This document shows positions 37,000 to 46,293 of a stretch of DNA of 64,000 nucleotides, piece after piece. The translations under genes and the position numbers were made by a program. The notes under the pieces were generated by a model. The model was not told the origin of the DNA. It searched no databases and was given only the letters and a program-made list of their open reading frames with translations. The stretch is taken from contig NZ_CP040748.1 of NCBI RefSeq assembly GCF_006007965.1, positions 3,348,001-3,412,000 of the forward strand, read 5' to 3'. Position 1 is the stretch's first letter. Each line of letters starts with the position of its first letter. Source of the DNA: Nocardioides jishulii. Its GTDB lineage: Bacteria; Actinomycetota; Actinomycetes; Propionibacteriales; Nocardioidaceae.

Positions 37000-38115
37000 T
37001 CACAGGACCTCCTCGTGGCTGACCACCGGCAGCCCCAACGCCTCACCCACGGGAGCACTGGTCAGCAGACCCGCGTGGGTGCTCAACCCGCGCGCCAGGC
37101 TCTGGTCTGCCCGCAAGGCGTCGCGCCAGCCCCGATCGGCCAGGGCGACGGCGTACGGCAAGGTCGCGTTGGTCAGGGCGTACGTCGAGGTGTTCGGCAC
37201 GGCGCCCGGCATGTTGGCGACGCAGTAGAACGTCGAGCCGTGCACCTGGTAGGTCGGGTCGTCGTGCGTGGTCGCACGGGAGTCCTCGAAGCAGCCGCCC
37301 TGGTCGATGGCGATGTCGACGAGCACGGAGCCCGGCTTCATCTGGGCCACCAGGTCGTTGCTGACCAGCTTGGGAGCGGCAGCACCGGGGATCAGCACGG
37401 CGCCGATCACCAGGTCGGCCTCGCGCACCTGGTCCTCGATCACCAGCCGGGAGGAGGCCAGGCCGTGCACCCGGTTGTCGTAGCGCCAGAACGACATCCG
37501 CAGCTTGTCGAGGTCGGTGTCGAGCAGGGTGACGTCGGCGCCCATGCCGAGCGCGATGTTGGCGGCGTTCTGGCCCGAGACGCCGGCGCCGATGATGACG
37601 ACCTTCGCGTTGGCGACACCGCCGACGCCGCCCATGAGCACGCCGCGTCCGCCCTTCGCCGCGAGCAGGGAGTGCGCCCCGACCTGCGGCGCCAGGCAGC
37701 CGGCCACCTCCGACATCGGGTAGAGCAGCGGCAGCGCGCCGGAGGGCAGCTGGACGGTCTCGTACGCGATCGACGTGGTCCTGCGCGCGAGCAGCTCCTC
37801 GGTGAGCGGCTTGTTCGCGGCCAGGTGCAGGTAGGTGAAGAGCGTCAGGTCCTCGCGGAGCAAGTCGTACTCCGCGGCGACCGGCTCCTTGACCTTGAGC
37901 ACCATGTCGGCGGAGCCCCACACCTCCTCAGCTGCGGGAACGATGGTGGCTCCCGCCGCGGCGTACTCCTCGTCGGTGATCGAGGAACCGACGCCGGCCC
38001 CCGACTCGACCAGCACCTGGTGGCCGCGCGAGACGAGCTCGTGGACACCGATGCGGGTGATGGCCACGCGGTACTCGTGGTTCTTGATCTCGCGGGGGAC
38101 GCCGATGACGGTCAT
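37000..38115 (-). CDS. ald: Alanine dehydrogenase
   Basis: 371 aa, NAD-dependent oxidative deamination of L-alanine to pyruvate and ammonium. N-terminus [20 protein letters not shown], substrate-site [23 protein letters not shown] site [21 protein letters not shown] and [20 protein letters not shown] are diagnostic. ATG 38115 overlaps the stop of kynU (ATGA). As the last gene of the tryptophan operon it can convert the alanine released by kynureninase into pyruvate, so the amino-acid side chain of tryptophan is fully recovered; the coupling is an inference from gene order. Confidence 0.96.
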   Translation of the reverse strand: MTVIGVPREIKNHEYRVAITRIGVHELVSRGHQVLVESGAGVGSSITDEEYAAAGATIVPAAEEVWGSADMVLKVKEPVAAEYDLLREDLTLFTYLHLAANKPLTEELLARRTTSIAYETVQLPSGALPLLYPMSEVAGCLAPQVGAHSLLAAKGGRGVLMGGVGGVANAKVVIIGAGVSGQNAANIALGMGADVTLLDTDLDKLRMSFWRYDNRVHGLASSRLVIEDQVREADLVIGAVLIPGAAAPKLVSNDLVAQMKPGSVLVDIAIDQGGCFEDSRATTHDDPTYQVHGSTFYCVANMPGAVPNTSTYALTNATLPYAVALADRGWRDALRADQSLARGLSTHAGLLTSAPVGEALGLPVVSHEEVL

Positions 38116-39398
38116 GGGTTCTGCTTCCTCTCGTCGGATGTCCCGCTCTCAGATGTCTCGGTGAGCAGGTCGTGCACGTGGCCGAGCGCCACCAGCACCT
38201 CCGTGAAGCTGGTGCTCAACGGGGAGAGACCGGCCCGCAGACCGCGCGGAGGGCGGAAGTCGGGGATCACGCCGCGCTGCCACAGGCCAGCGACGACCTC
38301 ACGCATCGCGTCGTGCTCGAGCAGGACGTGGCTGCCGCGTCGGTCGGGGTCGGCGGGCGAGGCCACGGTGACCCCGAGGGGAGCGAGCAGCTCCTCGCTG
38401 ACCCGGATCGCGTACGCCGTCAGCAGCACCGACTTGGCGCGGACGGCAGGCATGCCCGCCTCCTCCACCAGGTCAAGCATGTCCGCCAGCGGCAGCATCC
38501 CCAGGATCGGCGGAGTGCCGCTGATGAACCGGCGCATGCCCTTGGCGGGCTCGTAGTCACCGCCCATGGCGAACGGCTCCGCGTGCCCCATCCACCCGGT
38601 GATCGGCTGGGCCAGGCGCTCCTGCAGCCGCTCGGCGACGTATGCGAACGCCGGGGCTCCCGGGCCTCCGTTGAGGTACTTGTAGGAGCAGCCGACCGCC
38701 AGGTCGACGTCGTCAGCGTCGAGGGCGAGCTCGACCGCCCCCGCGGAGTGGCAGAGGTCCCAGAGCACCAGCGCCCCGACCTCGTGAGCGGCGGCGGTGA
38801 TCGCCGGCAGGTCCGCGACGTACGCCGACTTGTAGGCGACGTGGCTGAGCAGGACCACGGCCGTACGCGCAGAGACCGCCTCGCGCACCTGGTCAACGGT
38901 CACCCCGGCGGCGGGATCCGGCGAGATCCAGCGCACGGTCAGGTCGCGCTCGGCGGCGACGGACTCGACGAGGAACCGGTCGGTGGGGAAGTTCTCGGTG
39001 TCGGCGACGATCTCGGTGCGCTCGGGCGAGGCGTCCACGGCCGCCCGCAGCAGCTTGTAGAGCAGCACCGTCGTGGAGTCGGCGACGGTGGTCTGGCCCG
39101 CCGCCGCGCCCAGGACCACCCGTCCGAGCTGGTCGCCCAGCACCAGGGGCTGGTCCATCCACTTCTCGTCCCAGGCGCGGATCAGGCGCTCGCCCCACTC
39201 GTCCGCGACGAAGGAGCCGATGCGGTCACGCGTACGCGCCAGCGGACGGCCGAGCGAGTTGCCGTCGAGGTAGGCGACGACGCCCTCGGGCAGGACGAAG
39301 GCGTCACGGAAGGACGCCAGCGGGTCGGTCGCGTCGAGCTGCTCGGCCTCCTGGCGCAGGCGCTCCGGCAGGTGGTCAGGCAGGTTCTCAGGGGGCAC
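38112..39398 (-). CDS. kynU: Kynureninase
   Basis: 428 aa PLP enzyme splitting kynurenine to anthranilate and L-alanine. GTG 39398 is fixed by GGAGGAG immediately upstream and overlaps the preceding gene by 11 bases. Motifs: VVAYLDGNSLGRPLARTRD, ADSTTVLLYKLLRA, LWDLCHSAGAVELALDADDV and PLP-Lys site GCSYKYLNGGPGAPAF, then FISGTPPILGMLPL. Length normal. Ends in an ATGA overlap with ald. The operon kynA, amidohydrolase, kynU, ald covers tryptophan to anthranilate. Confidence 0.96.
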   Translation of the reverse strand: MPPENLPDHLPERLRQEAEQLDATDPLASFRDAFVLPEGVVAYLDGNSLGRPLARTRDRIGSFVADEWGERLIRAWDEKWMDQPLVLGDQLGRVVLGAAAGQTTVADSTTVLLYKLLRAAVDASPERTEIVADTENFPTDRFLVESVAAERDLTVRWISPDPAAGVTVDQVREAVSARTAVVLLSHVAYKSAYVADLPAITAAAHEVGALVLWDLCHSAGAVELALDADDVDLAVGCSYKYLNGGPGAPAFAYVAERLQERLAQPITGWMGHAEPFAMGGDYEPAKGMRRFISGTPPILGMLPLADMLDLVEEAGMPAVRAKSVLLTAYAIRVSEELLAPLGVTVASPADPDRRGSHVLLEHDAMREVVAGLWQRGVIPDFRPPRGLRAGLSPLSTSFTEVLVALGHVHDLLTETSESGTSDERKQNP

Positions 39399-40392
39399 GG
39401 TTCTCCTCCAGCGATGCGACGTCGAAGCGACGGCAGTCGGCCAGCCACGCGACGACCTCGTCGGCGGTCTGGGGCAGCGGACGGGGCGAGACGAGCAGCC
39501 GCTCGACCGAGAACGGGCCCGGACCGGTCGCTGAGGGCGTGCTGGTGAGCGCGGCGAGCAGCTCATCGCCGGCCAGCCCCGCCTCGCCCAGCGCCCGGAT
39601 CTCGGCCGGGTTCACCCCGGCGGGTGCGGGTCCGTTGCCGGCGTCGGTGCCGTAGACGACCCGGCCCCCGAGCGCGCGGAACCGGCGTACGTTGTCGATC
39701 GCGCGCTGCCGGTCACCGTCGTCGTGGATCGCCAGCGTGGAGCACCAGGTCATCGACCGGCCGCGCCGCAGGAGCTCGTCCGGCAGCGCCTCGGTCCAGG
39801 GGGCGTGCACGAGCAGGTCGGCACCGGACTCGATGGCGCGCGCCGCCTGTCCGGGCCCTTCGGCGTGCACCCCCACCGGCAGGCCGGCGGCGTGGGCCGC
39901 GTCGACGAGCGCCGCCAGGGTCTCGTCGTCGAGCAGCGCCATGTCGGCGTGCAGGGCCACCTTGACCACGTCGTACGCCCCCGCGACGGCGTCGGCGACG
40001 GCCAGCCGCGCCTCGTCCGGAGAGGCGACGGTCCGGATCGCGTCGTCCGGCGCCCAGGACCGGCCTGACGGATAACCCCCCGGTGCGGTGTGGAACGGGC
40101 CCGCCACCGCAACCCGGACACCGCTCGGCGGGTGGACCCGCCAGTGCAGGACGGCGTCCGGATCCCAACCGAGGTCGTGCACCTCGACCACGGGCGAGTC
40201 GGCCAGGTCGGCGAGGTCGACGAGCCCGAGGTGGACGTGCCGGTCGACCAGCCCCGGGAGGACCGTGACCGGCTCGGGCTGCACGCCCGCAGGCAGAGGT
40301 CCGATCCGCTGCAGGACGCCGTCGCAGACTCGGAGCAACGACGGGCCGTGACGCTGGCCGTCCCAGAAGTCGGCGACGGCGTGATCAGGCAC
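39388..40392 (-). CDS. Amidohydrolase-superfamily protein in the kynurenine formamidase position
   Basis: 334 aa TIM-barrel metal hydrolase: [12 protein letters not shown] (HxH metal pair), [14 protein letters not shown] (candidate bridging Lys), [16 protein letters not shown] and [13 protein letters not shown] (catalytic-type Asp). It lies between kynA and kynU, overlapping each by a few bases, exactly where N-formylkynurenine formamidase is expected; no KynB-cyclase or arylformamidase gene is present in the operon. The simple inference is a non-orthologous formamidase. It could instead act on another amide or lactam. GTG start. Family sure, reaction not. Confidence 0.78.
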   Translation of the reverse strand: MPDHAVADFWDGQRHGPSLLRVCDGVLQRIGPLPAGVQPEPVTVLPGLVDRHVHLGLVDLADLADSPVVEVHDLGWDPDAVLHWRVHPPSGVRVAVAGPFHTAPGGYPSGRSWAPDDAIRTVASPDEARLAVADAVAGAYDVVKVALHADMALLDDETLAALVDAAHAAGLPVGVHAEGPGQAARAIESGADLLVHAPWTEALPDELLRRGRSMTWCSTLAIHDDGDRQRAIDNVRRFRALGGRVVYGTDAGNGPAPAGVNPAEIRALGEAGLAGDELLAALTSTPSATGPGPFSVERLLVSPRPLPQTADEVVAWLADCRRFDVASLEENRAP

Positions 40393-41239
40393 CGATGTCC
40401 GTCCGGACGCTGTAGAGCTCGGGGAAGAAGGTCAGGTCGAGCGCCCGCTTGAGGAAGTCGACCCCCGAGCTGCCGCCGGTGCCGACCTTGAACCCGATCG
40501 TGCGTTGCACCGTGCGCAGGTGGCGGAAGCGCCAGAACTGGAAGGCATCCTCGAGGTCGACGAGGTCCTCGCAGACCGCGTACGCCCCCCAGTGCGCCTC
40601 GGGGTCGGCGTAGATCTCGCCGAAGACCGGGATGAGTGCGGGGACCTCGACCCACGGCTGACGGACGTCACGCTCGAGGACCTCGGCCGGGACGTCGAAC
40701 CCCTGGCGCGCGAGGTGGCGCAGGAACTCGTCGTAGACCGTGGGCTCGTCGAGCAGCTGCGCGAGACCGGCCCGGATCTCGGGCTTGGCGTCGAACACCG
40801 GGAGGATCGCGGCGTTCTTGTTGCCGAGGATGAACTCCACCGACCGGTACTGGTGGGACTGGAACCCCGACGAGGAGCCCAGGAAGCCGCGGAACTCGAC
40901 GTACTCGGTGGGCGTGAGCGTGGCCAGCACCGACCACTGCTCGGCGAGGGTGCGGAAGATGTGCTTGACCCGGGCGAGCGCCTTGCGGGCCCGGCTCGTC
41001 TCGTCGGCCGCGAGGTAGCGGCGCACCGAGGTGAGCTCGTGCAGCACCAGCTTGAACCAGAGCTCCGTGGTCTGGTGCTGCACGATGAAGAGCAGCTCGT
41101 CGGGATGCTCGGGAGTGCTCAGCGGGTGCTGCGCCGAGAGCAGCTGGTCCAGTCCCAGGTAGGTGCCGTAGTCCAGGGCGGTCGAGAAGTCCGTGCGGAT
41201 CCCGTCCTCGAGCGGACGTTCGCCGGGGCCGTGTGCCAT
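40385..41239 (-). CDS. kynA: Tryptophan 2,3-dioxygenase
   Basis: 284 aa haem enzyme opening the indole ring of L-tryptophan to N-formylkynurenine. Motifs: [58 protein letters not shown] and [20 protein letters not shown] (C-terminal haem-ligand His and substrate loop). ATG 41239 is chosen for the AAAGGTG nine bases upstream; a GTG at 41251 is too near that site. First gene of the operon leading to anthranilate and alanine. About 100 bp separates it from the ABC permease upstream on the same strand, so it may have its own promoter. Confidence 0.96.
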   Translation of the reverse strand: MAHGPGERPLEDGIRTDFSTALDYGTYLGLDQLLSAQHPLSTPEHPDELLFIVQHQTTELWFKLVLHELTSVRRYLAADETSRARKALARVKHIFRTLAEQWSVLATLTPTEYVEFRGFLGSSSGFQSHQYRSVEFILGNKNAAILPVFDAKPEIRAGLAQLLDEPTVYDEFLRHLARQGFDVPAEVLERDVRQPWVEVPALIPVFGEIYADPEAHWGAYAVCEDLVDLEDAFQFWRFRHLRTVQRTIGFKVGTGGSSGVDFLKRALDLTFFPELYSVRTDIGA

Positions 41240-41338
41240 CGGGCCGACCACCTTTCGAGTCTGGGTGCGTTGACCCTCCCCATCCTCACCCAGGTGGCCT
41301 CACACGTCACGCGACCGGCGTCCGCCACACCGTGCGCG

Positions 41339-43231
41339 TCAGGACCTGGCGACCTGCCGCCAGCCCCTCCGGCCACCGAGCATGGTCACCCCCGCCACGA
41401 CCAACGACGCCACCACACAGCCCAGCAGCAGCGCCCAGGGCAACCCCGCGGGGTCGATCTCTTCTCCGGTCAGCGTGAGCCAGGTGTTGCCACCGAACCA
41501 GCCGACCAGGACCGCACTCACCCCACCGATGAGCAGCGGCACCAGCGCTTCGAGTCCTTGGGCCCGCCGCAGGACGCCGGGGGCAGTGCCGAGCTTGCGC
41601 AGTGAGGCGTCCTGCTGGCGGTGGGCGCAGGCGCGGTCGACCATCGCGACCGTCAGCGTGAACGTCCCGAGCAGGAGGAGCAGCGCTGCGATCAACCGCG
41701 CCAGGAAGAAGAGGCCCTGGGTGAAGTCGTAGTCCTGGCTGTCGTTCATCGAGAAGCCGCCGACCCCGGCCCGGTCCAGGGCCGACATCAGGTCGCGCCC
41801 GGGCGGCGCCAGCACGATCAGGCGGTGCCCGGTCACGGCGACCAGGTCGGCCATCCCGGGCGTGCTCGGCGGGACCACGAGGTCCACCCCGCCAGCCACC
41901 CGCCAGTCGTAGAGCTCACCGGAGGGCACCCGCACCGCGGCGGAGAGATCCAGCGGCGCGGACACGTCCGCGGGCTGCTCCCCGTCAAAACGCACAGGGG
42001 TGGCTCTCCCCGACCTGGCAGCGAGGAGGTCGGCACGGAAGTCGCCCATCAGGACGCGGTCGTCGACGCAGCCGTCGACCTCGGCGCCCACCGCGGTCAG
42101 GTCGGCGCAGGTGGCCACCACGCCCAGCAACGCCTCGTCGTCGGGGTCCTGACCCTCGACGCCGACCATGACGACGGGCAGGTCGACCACGTCCTCGATG
42201 CCCTGCGCCCCTTCGAGCCGAGCCACCGTCGCCGCTGCCGCTGACGCAGCGACCGGCACCTCGGCCGCCTGCCCCCGACTGAGGTTGCGCTCCCCCTCCC
42301 CGTACTGCGCCACGTCCTCGAAGGCTGCCAGGACACCCGGGGCCCCGGCGAGCACCGCCAGCACGGCCATCAGGGTGGCGACGACGCGCAGCACGGCCCC
42401 CGGTCGCGCCTGGAGGCGCCGAGCAGCGATCGTCGCTTCCGGCGAGCGAGCCACCCTCACCCCCAGGTCGGCGACGAGGCCGACGAGGACGGGAGCAGCG
42501 AGCAGCAGGCCGAGGACGGCGAGGGCGACGCCCGCCATGACGACGTACGCCTGGGCATCGCTGACGAAGCCGTCCGACGGACGGCGCATCGCCCAGGTGC
42601 ACGCCGCGAGTCCGACCAGGAGGGGAAGGAGGCGCCACAGACCCGCACCTCGGGTCGCGGCGGCCGGTTCGACGCCCGGATCGACGCCTCGCTCGGACGA
42701 CTCCGTGGGCGGCCAGGCAGCCACCACGACCGCCACCGCCGGCACGCCCACCAGCACGGCGGCCCACCCCCACAGCGGGACCGCGAGGAGCCCCGGGTTC
42801 CACGGCTGCCCAGCCACGTCGATCCGCTGCACCAGCGCGAGGAGCAGCGCGAAGAGCGGGACCCCCAGCAGCACCCCCGTGACGCTGGCGATCCCCACCT
42901 CCACCCCCGCGACGAGCCGCGTACGGGTCGCACTGAGACCGAGGCGGCGGAGGTTGGCGAGCGTCACTTCCCGCTCGCGGATCTGCAGCTTCGCGACCGT
43001 GGCCACCATCGCGACCACCGGGAGCGCCACCATCGCGACGGTGCCGGCGATGACGACACCGACCTCGCTGGAGTAGGCACCGGCGCCGACCAGCCGGTCC
43101 CGGGCCACGCTCCAGACCAGCAGCAGGGCGGCGACGCCCAGGGCCGTGGCGACCGCGACCGCGACGCTGCGCAGCCGCTGCTCCTTCGACCCCCAGGCGA
43201 GGCGGATCCCCAGGGTCAGGACGCTGCTCAT
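41339..43231 (-). CDS. ABC transporter permease, FtsX/MacB type
   Basis: 630 aa with about ten hydrophobic segments arranged as two FtsX-like units: four near residues 20-200, then a long extracytoplasmic part (about 310-500), and a C-terminal cluster around residues 510-620 ending TMLGGRRGWRQVARS. Such permeases partner a LolD/MacB-like ATPase in export of peptides, lipids or drugs, or in sensing. Its start overlaps the stop of the ATPase gene (43228), and that gene overlaps padR, so the three form an operon under PadR control. Substrate unknown. Confidence 0.88.
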   Translation of the reverse strand: MSSVLTLGIRLAWGSKEQRLRSVAVAVATALGVAALLLVWSVARDRLVGAGAYSSEVGVVIAGTVAMVALPVVAMVATVAKLQIREREVTLANLRRLGLSATRTRLVAGVEVGIASVTGVLLGVPLFALLLALVQRIDVAGQPWNPGLLAVPLWGWAAVLVGVPAVAVVVAAWPPTESSERGVDPGVEPAAATRGAGLWRLLPLLVGLAACTWAMRRPSDGFVSDAQAYVVMAGVALAVLGLLLAAPVLVGLVADLGVRVARSPEATIAARRLQARPGAVLRVVATLMAVLAVLAGAPGVLAAFEDVAQYGEGERNLSRGQAAEVPVAASAAAATVARLEGAQGIEDVVDLPVVMVGVEGQDPDDEALLGVVATCADLTAVGAEVDGCVDDRVLMGDFRADLLAARSGRATPVRFDGEQPADVSAPLDLSAAVRVPSGELYDWRVAGGVDLVVPPSTPGMADLVAVTGHRLIVLAPPGRDLMSALDRAGVGGFSMNDSQDYDFTQGLFFLARLIAALLLLLGTFTLTVAMVDRACAHRQQDASLRKLGTAPGVLRRAQGLEALVPLLIGGVSAVLVGWFGGNTWLTLTGEEIDPAGLPWALLLGCVVASLVVAGVTMLGGRRGWRQVARS

Positions 43232-43902
43232 CGGACCGCCCCCTGACCGGACGCGACGACCACGCCGTCGCTCAGCGTCACCAGCCGGTCGAGGTGCGAG
43301 GCCACCAGGTTGTCGTGGGTGACCACGAGCAGGGTGGCGCCGGCGCGGCGTACGAGCATGACCAGCGCGTCCATCACGGCCTCGGCGTTGAGGCTGTCCA
43401 GCGCCCCGGTGGGCTCGTCCGCCAGCACCACGGTCGGCTCGTGCACCACCGCCCGGGCGACGGCGGCGCGTTGGGCCTGGCCACCCGAGACCGTGCTCGT
43501 ACGCCGGTGGGCGACGTCCGCGACCCCCAGCTCGGCCAGCAGGTCCTGGGCGCGGCGGCGAGCCTCGGCCCGCTTCACGCCGAGCAGCTGCAACGGCAGG
43601 GCGACGTTCTCGATGACGGTCATCTCGGGCACCAGGTCGCCGTGCTGGAAGACCACGCCGATCCGTTCGAGACGCAGGCGACTGCGGTCGCGGTCACCGA
43701 GGCCGCTGAGCTCGACCCCGTCGAGGTGGACGACGCCGGTGTCGGGCACCAGCACCCCGGCCAGGCAGTGCAGCAGGCTCGACTTCCCGGAGCCGGACGC
43801 CCCCATCAGCGCCGTGCTGGTGCCGGGATCGAGGCGCAGCGAGGCGCCCCGCAGCGCGGGAGTGGGGCCGTAGGAGAGCGTGAGGTCGCGCGCGGTGATC
43901 AT
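43228..43902 (-). CDS. ABC transporter ATP-binding protein
   Basis: 224 aa single ATPase of the LolD/MacB class. Walker [18 protein letters not shown]-loop [20 protein letters not shown], signature [14 protein letters not shown], Walker [14 protein letters not shown] and switch His [13 protein letters not shown] are all intact. Start overlaps the padR stop and its stop overlaps the permease start, giving a tightly coupled three-gene unit. Energises export by the FtsX-like permease. Confidence 0.93.
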   Translation of the reverse strand: MITARDLTLSYGPTPALRGASLRLDPGTSTALMGASGSGKSSLLHCLAGVLVPDTGVVHLDGVELSGLGDRDRSRLRLERIGVVFQHGDLVPEMTVIENVALPLQLLGVKRAEARRRAQDLLAELGVADVAHRRTSTVSGGQAQRAAVARAVVHEPTVVLADEPTGALDSLNAEAVMDALVMLVRRAGATLLVVTHDNLVASHLDRLVTLSDGVVVASGQGAVR

Positions 43903-44444
43903 CGGTCAGCCCTGCCCGACGCCGCCGCGAGGGCCTGACGGGTCTGGTCCAGACGGGCTCCGGACTCCTCGATCCACCGCAGGTCGGCGTCGAGGTGGGC
44001 CAGCTCGTAGGTCACCGCCAGGAGGTCGGCCCCGCTGGCGTCGCGTCGCACCTTCTGGAGCTCGCGCATGCGGGTGAGGTGGGCCTCGCGCTGCCCGGCG
44101 AGCACCTGGGTGGCGTCCCGGCCCGAGAGCAACGCGACGGTGAGCCGGGCGTACAGGGTGGACGTGGCGAAGAGGTCGGGCTCCTGCGGCGTCGAGACCC
44201 ACGCGTCGAGGGCCGTGACGCCGTCCGGAGTGATCTCGTAGAGCCGCCGGTCAGGGCCGTGGCCGGCCTCGACGTCGGCGAGCGCCACGAAGCCCTTCTT
44301 CTCGAGCCGGGTGAGGGTGGCGTAGACCTGACCGAAGGCGAGCGGACGCTTGTGCGCGAACCACCGGTCGTAGTCCTGCTTGAGGGTGTAGCCGTGGGCC
44401 GGGGCAGGTTCCAGCAGCGCCAGCAGGGCGTCCGAAGTGCTCAT
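43899..44444 (-). CDS. PadR-family transcriptional regulator
   Basis: 181 aa. N-terminal winged helix (residues 1-85: [53 protein letters not shown]) and a C-terminal helical dimerisation part (about 95-175), the long PadR subtype. First gene of the PadR-ATPase-permease operon. The 19-bp palindrome at 44454-44472 lies ten bases before its ATG and overlaps a TATAGT -10 box, so autorepression is very likely. By family precedent a drug-like ligand would relieve repression of the exporter. Confidence 0.92.
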   Translation of the reverse strand: MSTSDALLALLEPAPAHGYTLKQDYDRWFAHKRPLAFGQVYATLTRLEKKGFVALADVEAGHGPDRRLYEITPDGVTALDAWVSTPQEPDLFATSTLYARLTVALLSGRDATQVLAGQREAHLTRMRELQKVRRDASGADLLAVTYELAHLDADLRWIEESGARLDQTRQALAAASGRADR

Positions 44445-44453
44445 GCTGGGCGA

Positions 44454-44472
44454 CTATACACATGGTGTATAG
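44454..44472. promoter_or_regulatory. PadR operator palindrome overlapping padR -10
   Basis: CTATACACATGGTGTATAG: perfect 8-bp arms, 3-bp centre. On the minus strand it contains TATAGT, eight bases before the padR ATG, the spacing of a leaderless promoter. It also lies about 155 bp upstream of the divergent glutamate decarboxylase gene. Confidence 0.8.
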
Positions 44473-44627
44473 ATGGGGCGAGTAGTTGTCTCGGCGCGTC
44501 AGCCAGGTGTCGAGTGGCGCGGAGGACCGACCGGTTGCCCCACCCTCCCCGGGCCGTTACCGTCGAAGGACCGAGCACTCAGCGGACTCCGGGGGAGTGC
44601 TTCGCAGGCCGACCGAGAGGCGTGCCC

Positions 44628-46016
44628 ATGTTGCACCGCAGGCAATCTGTCCGGGACGCGATGGAGGACGACGTCTTCGCCTCCCGCGACCTGTCGGAGG
44701 CGATCCCGAAATATCGCTTCCCGCAGGATGAGCACGTCGCCGAGCACGTCTTCCAGCTCGTGCACGACGAGCTGATGCTCGACGGCAACTCACGCCAGAA
44801 CCTGGCCACCTTCTGCCAGACGTGGGTGGAGCCGGAGGTCAACGAGCTGCTGCGGCTCTCGGTCGACAAGAACATGATCGACAAGGACGAGTATCCGCAG
44901 ACCGCCGAGCTCGAGGCGCGCTGCGTCCACATGCTCGCCGACCTGTGGAACAGTCCCGACGCGGCCGACACCATGGGCACCTCGACCACCGGGTCGAGCG
45001 AGGCAGCGATGCTGGGCGGGATGGCCCTGCTGTGGAAGTGGCGCGCACGCCGCCGGGCCGAAGGGAAGTCGACCGACCGCCCCAACCTGGTCACCGGACC
45101 GGTGCAGATCTGCTGGCACAAGTTCACCCGCTACTGGGACGTCGAGCACCGCGAGATCCCCATGGAGGGCGACCGGCTGCTCATGGACCCCGACGAGGTG
45201 CTGAAGCGTGTCGACGAGAACACCATCGGCGTCGTGCCCACCCTGGGCGTCACCTTCACCTGCCAGTACGAGCCCGTGGCCGACGTCGCGGCGGCGCTCG
45301 ACCAGCTCCAGGACGAGACCGGGCTCGACGTGCCGATGCACGTCGACGGCGCCAGCGGCGGGTTCATCGCTCCCTTCGTGGAGCCCGACCGGGTCTGGGA
45401 CTTCCGACTGCCACGGGTGAAGTCGATCAACGCCTCGGGGCACAAGTTCGGGCTGGCCCCGCTGGGGGTCGGCTGGGTGGTGTGGCGCGACGCCGACGAC
45501 CTGCCCGACGACCTCGTCTTCCACGTCAACTACCTCGGTGGCGACATGGCGGTCTTCGCGCTCAACTTCTCCCGCCCCGGGGGTCAGGTCGTGGCCCAGT
45601 ACTACAACTTCCTGCGACTGGGACGCGAGGGCTACCGCAAGATCCACGAGGCCAGCTACGCCACCGCCCGCTACCTGGCCGACGAGATCACCGCGATGGG
45701 TCCCTTCGAGATGATCTACGACGGACGAGGCGGGATCCCCGGGCTGGCCTGGAAGATCACACCGGGCGCGGACCCGGGGTTCAACCTCTTCGACCTGGCC
45801 GACCGGCTCCGTACGCGTGGCTGGCAGGTGCCCGCGTACACGCTGCCTCCGCACCGCGAGGACCTTGCCATCCAACGCATCCTCGTCCGCCACGACGTCA
45901 GTCGCGACATGGCCTCGCTGCTCCTGGACGACTTCCGCCGCTCCTTGGACGTGCTGGGGAAGCACGCGCCCAAGGCATCGTTCACCGCCGAGGAAGGCAC
46001 GGGATTCCACCACTGA
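44628..46016 (+). CDS. gad: Glutamate decarboxylase
   Basis: 462 aa PLP enzyme converting L-glutamate to GABA and CO2, consuming a proton. ATG 44628 has AGAGG seven bases upstream. Motifs: [20 protein letters not shown] (cofactor phosphate region), [16 protein letters not shown] and the PLP-lysine site [18 protein letters not shown]. The N-terminus [19 protein letters not shown] and length are those of bacterial GadB. The first hydrophobic/acid-sensing helix of E. coli GadB is not obvious. No linked Glu/GABA antiporter, so acid resistance is not implied. Divergent from padR. Confidence 0.93.
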   Translation: MLHRRQSVRDAMEDDVFASRDLSEAIPKYRFPQDEHVAEHVFQLVHDELMLDGNSRQNLATFCQTWVEPEVNELLRLSVDKNMIDKDEYPQTAELEARCVHMLADLWNSPDAADTMGTSTTGSSEAAMLGGMALLWKWRARRRAEGKSTDRPNLVTGPVQICWHKFTRYWDVEHREIPMEGDRLLMDPDEVLKRVDENTIGVVPTLGVTFTCQYEPVADVAAALDQLQDETGLDVPMHVDGASGGFIAPFVEPDRVWDFRLPRVKSINASGHKFGLAPLGVGWVVWRDADDLPDDLVFHVNYLGGDMAVFALNFSRPGGQVVAQYYNFLRLGREGYRKIHEASYATARYLADEITAMGPFEMIYDGRGGIPGLAWKITPGADPGFNLFDLADRLRTRGWQVPAYTLPPHREDLAIQRILVRHDVSRDMASLLLDDFRRSLDVLGKHAPKASFTAEEGTGFHH

Positions 46017-46043
46017 GGGGTGCCCCGTCCCGCGGCATCCCTC
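46015..46043 (+). terminator. Hairpin after glutamate decarboxylase
   Basis: GAGGGGTGCC (46015-46024) pairs with GGCATCCCTC (46034-46043) with one G:T pair, starting in the gad stop codon. A plausible terminator, though without a U-tract. Confidence 0.5.
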
Positions 46044-46143
46044 ACGAGCCGCCTCGGCCCCTTCGACATGCGACATCCCGGCACGCAAGGACGTAGTGTC
46101 GCGAGACGGAGCCGTCCAGGCTTCCTCTCAGAGAGATCCGCCC

Positions 46144-46293
46144 ATGAGTGACAAGTCACCGCGGCAAGGCATGACCAAGAAGTCTGACAAGTCTCTCAAG
46201 GAGAAGCGCGCCGACAAGCGCGCCGAGGCCTCCGGCCAGACACTCTCCGGCCAGGCCGCTTCCGACCAGGCACGCCAGGGCAGGAAGAAGTGA
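46144..46293 (+). CDS. 49-aa basic, lysine-rich small protein
   Basis: ATG 46144 (MSDKSPRQGMTKKSDKSL) with AGAGAGA eight bases upstream. Very hydrophilic, with KEKRADKRAEASGQ in the middle and QARQGRKK at the end; probably helical or disordered. The stop overlaps the GTG of the next gene (GTGA), so it is translated with it. Lysine-rich small proteins of this type occur widely in actinobacteria without known role; nucleic-acid binding is possible only from charge. Confidence 0.6.
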   Translation: MSDKSPRQGMTKKSDKSLKEKRADKRAEASGQTLSGQAASDQARQGRKK

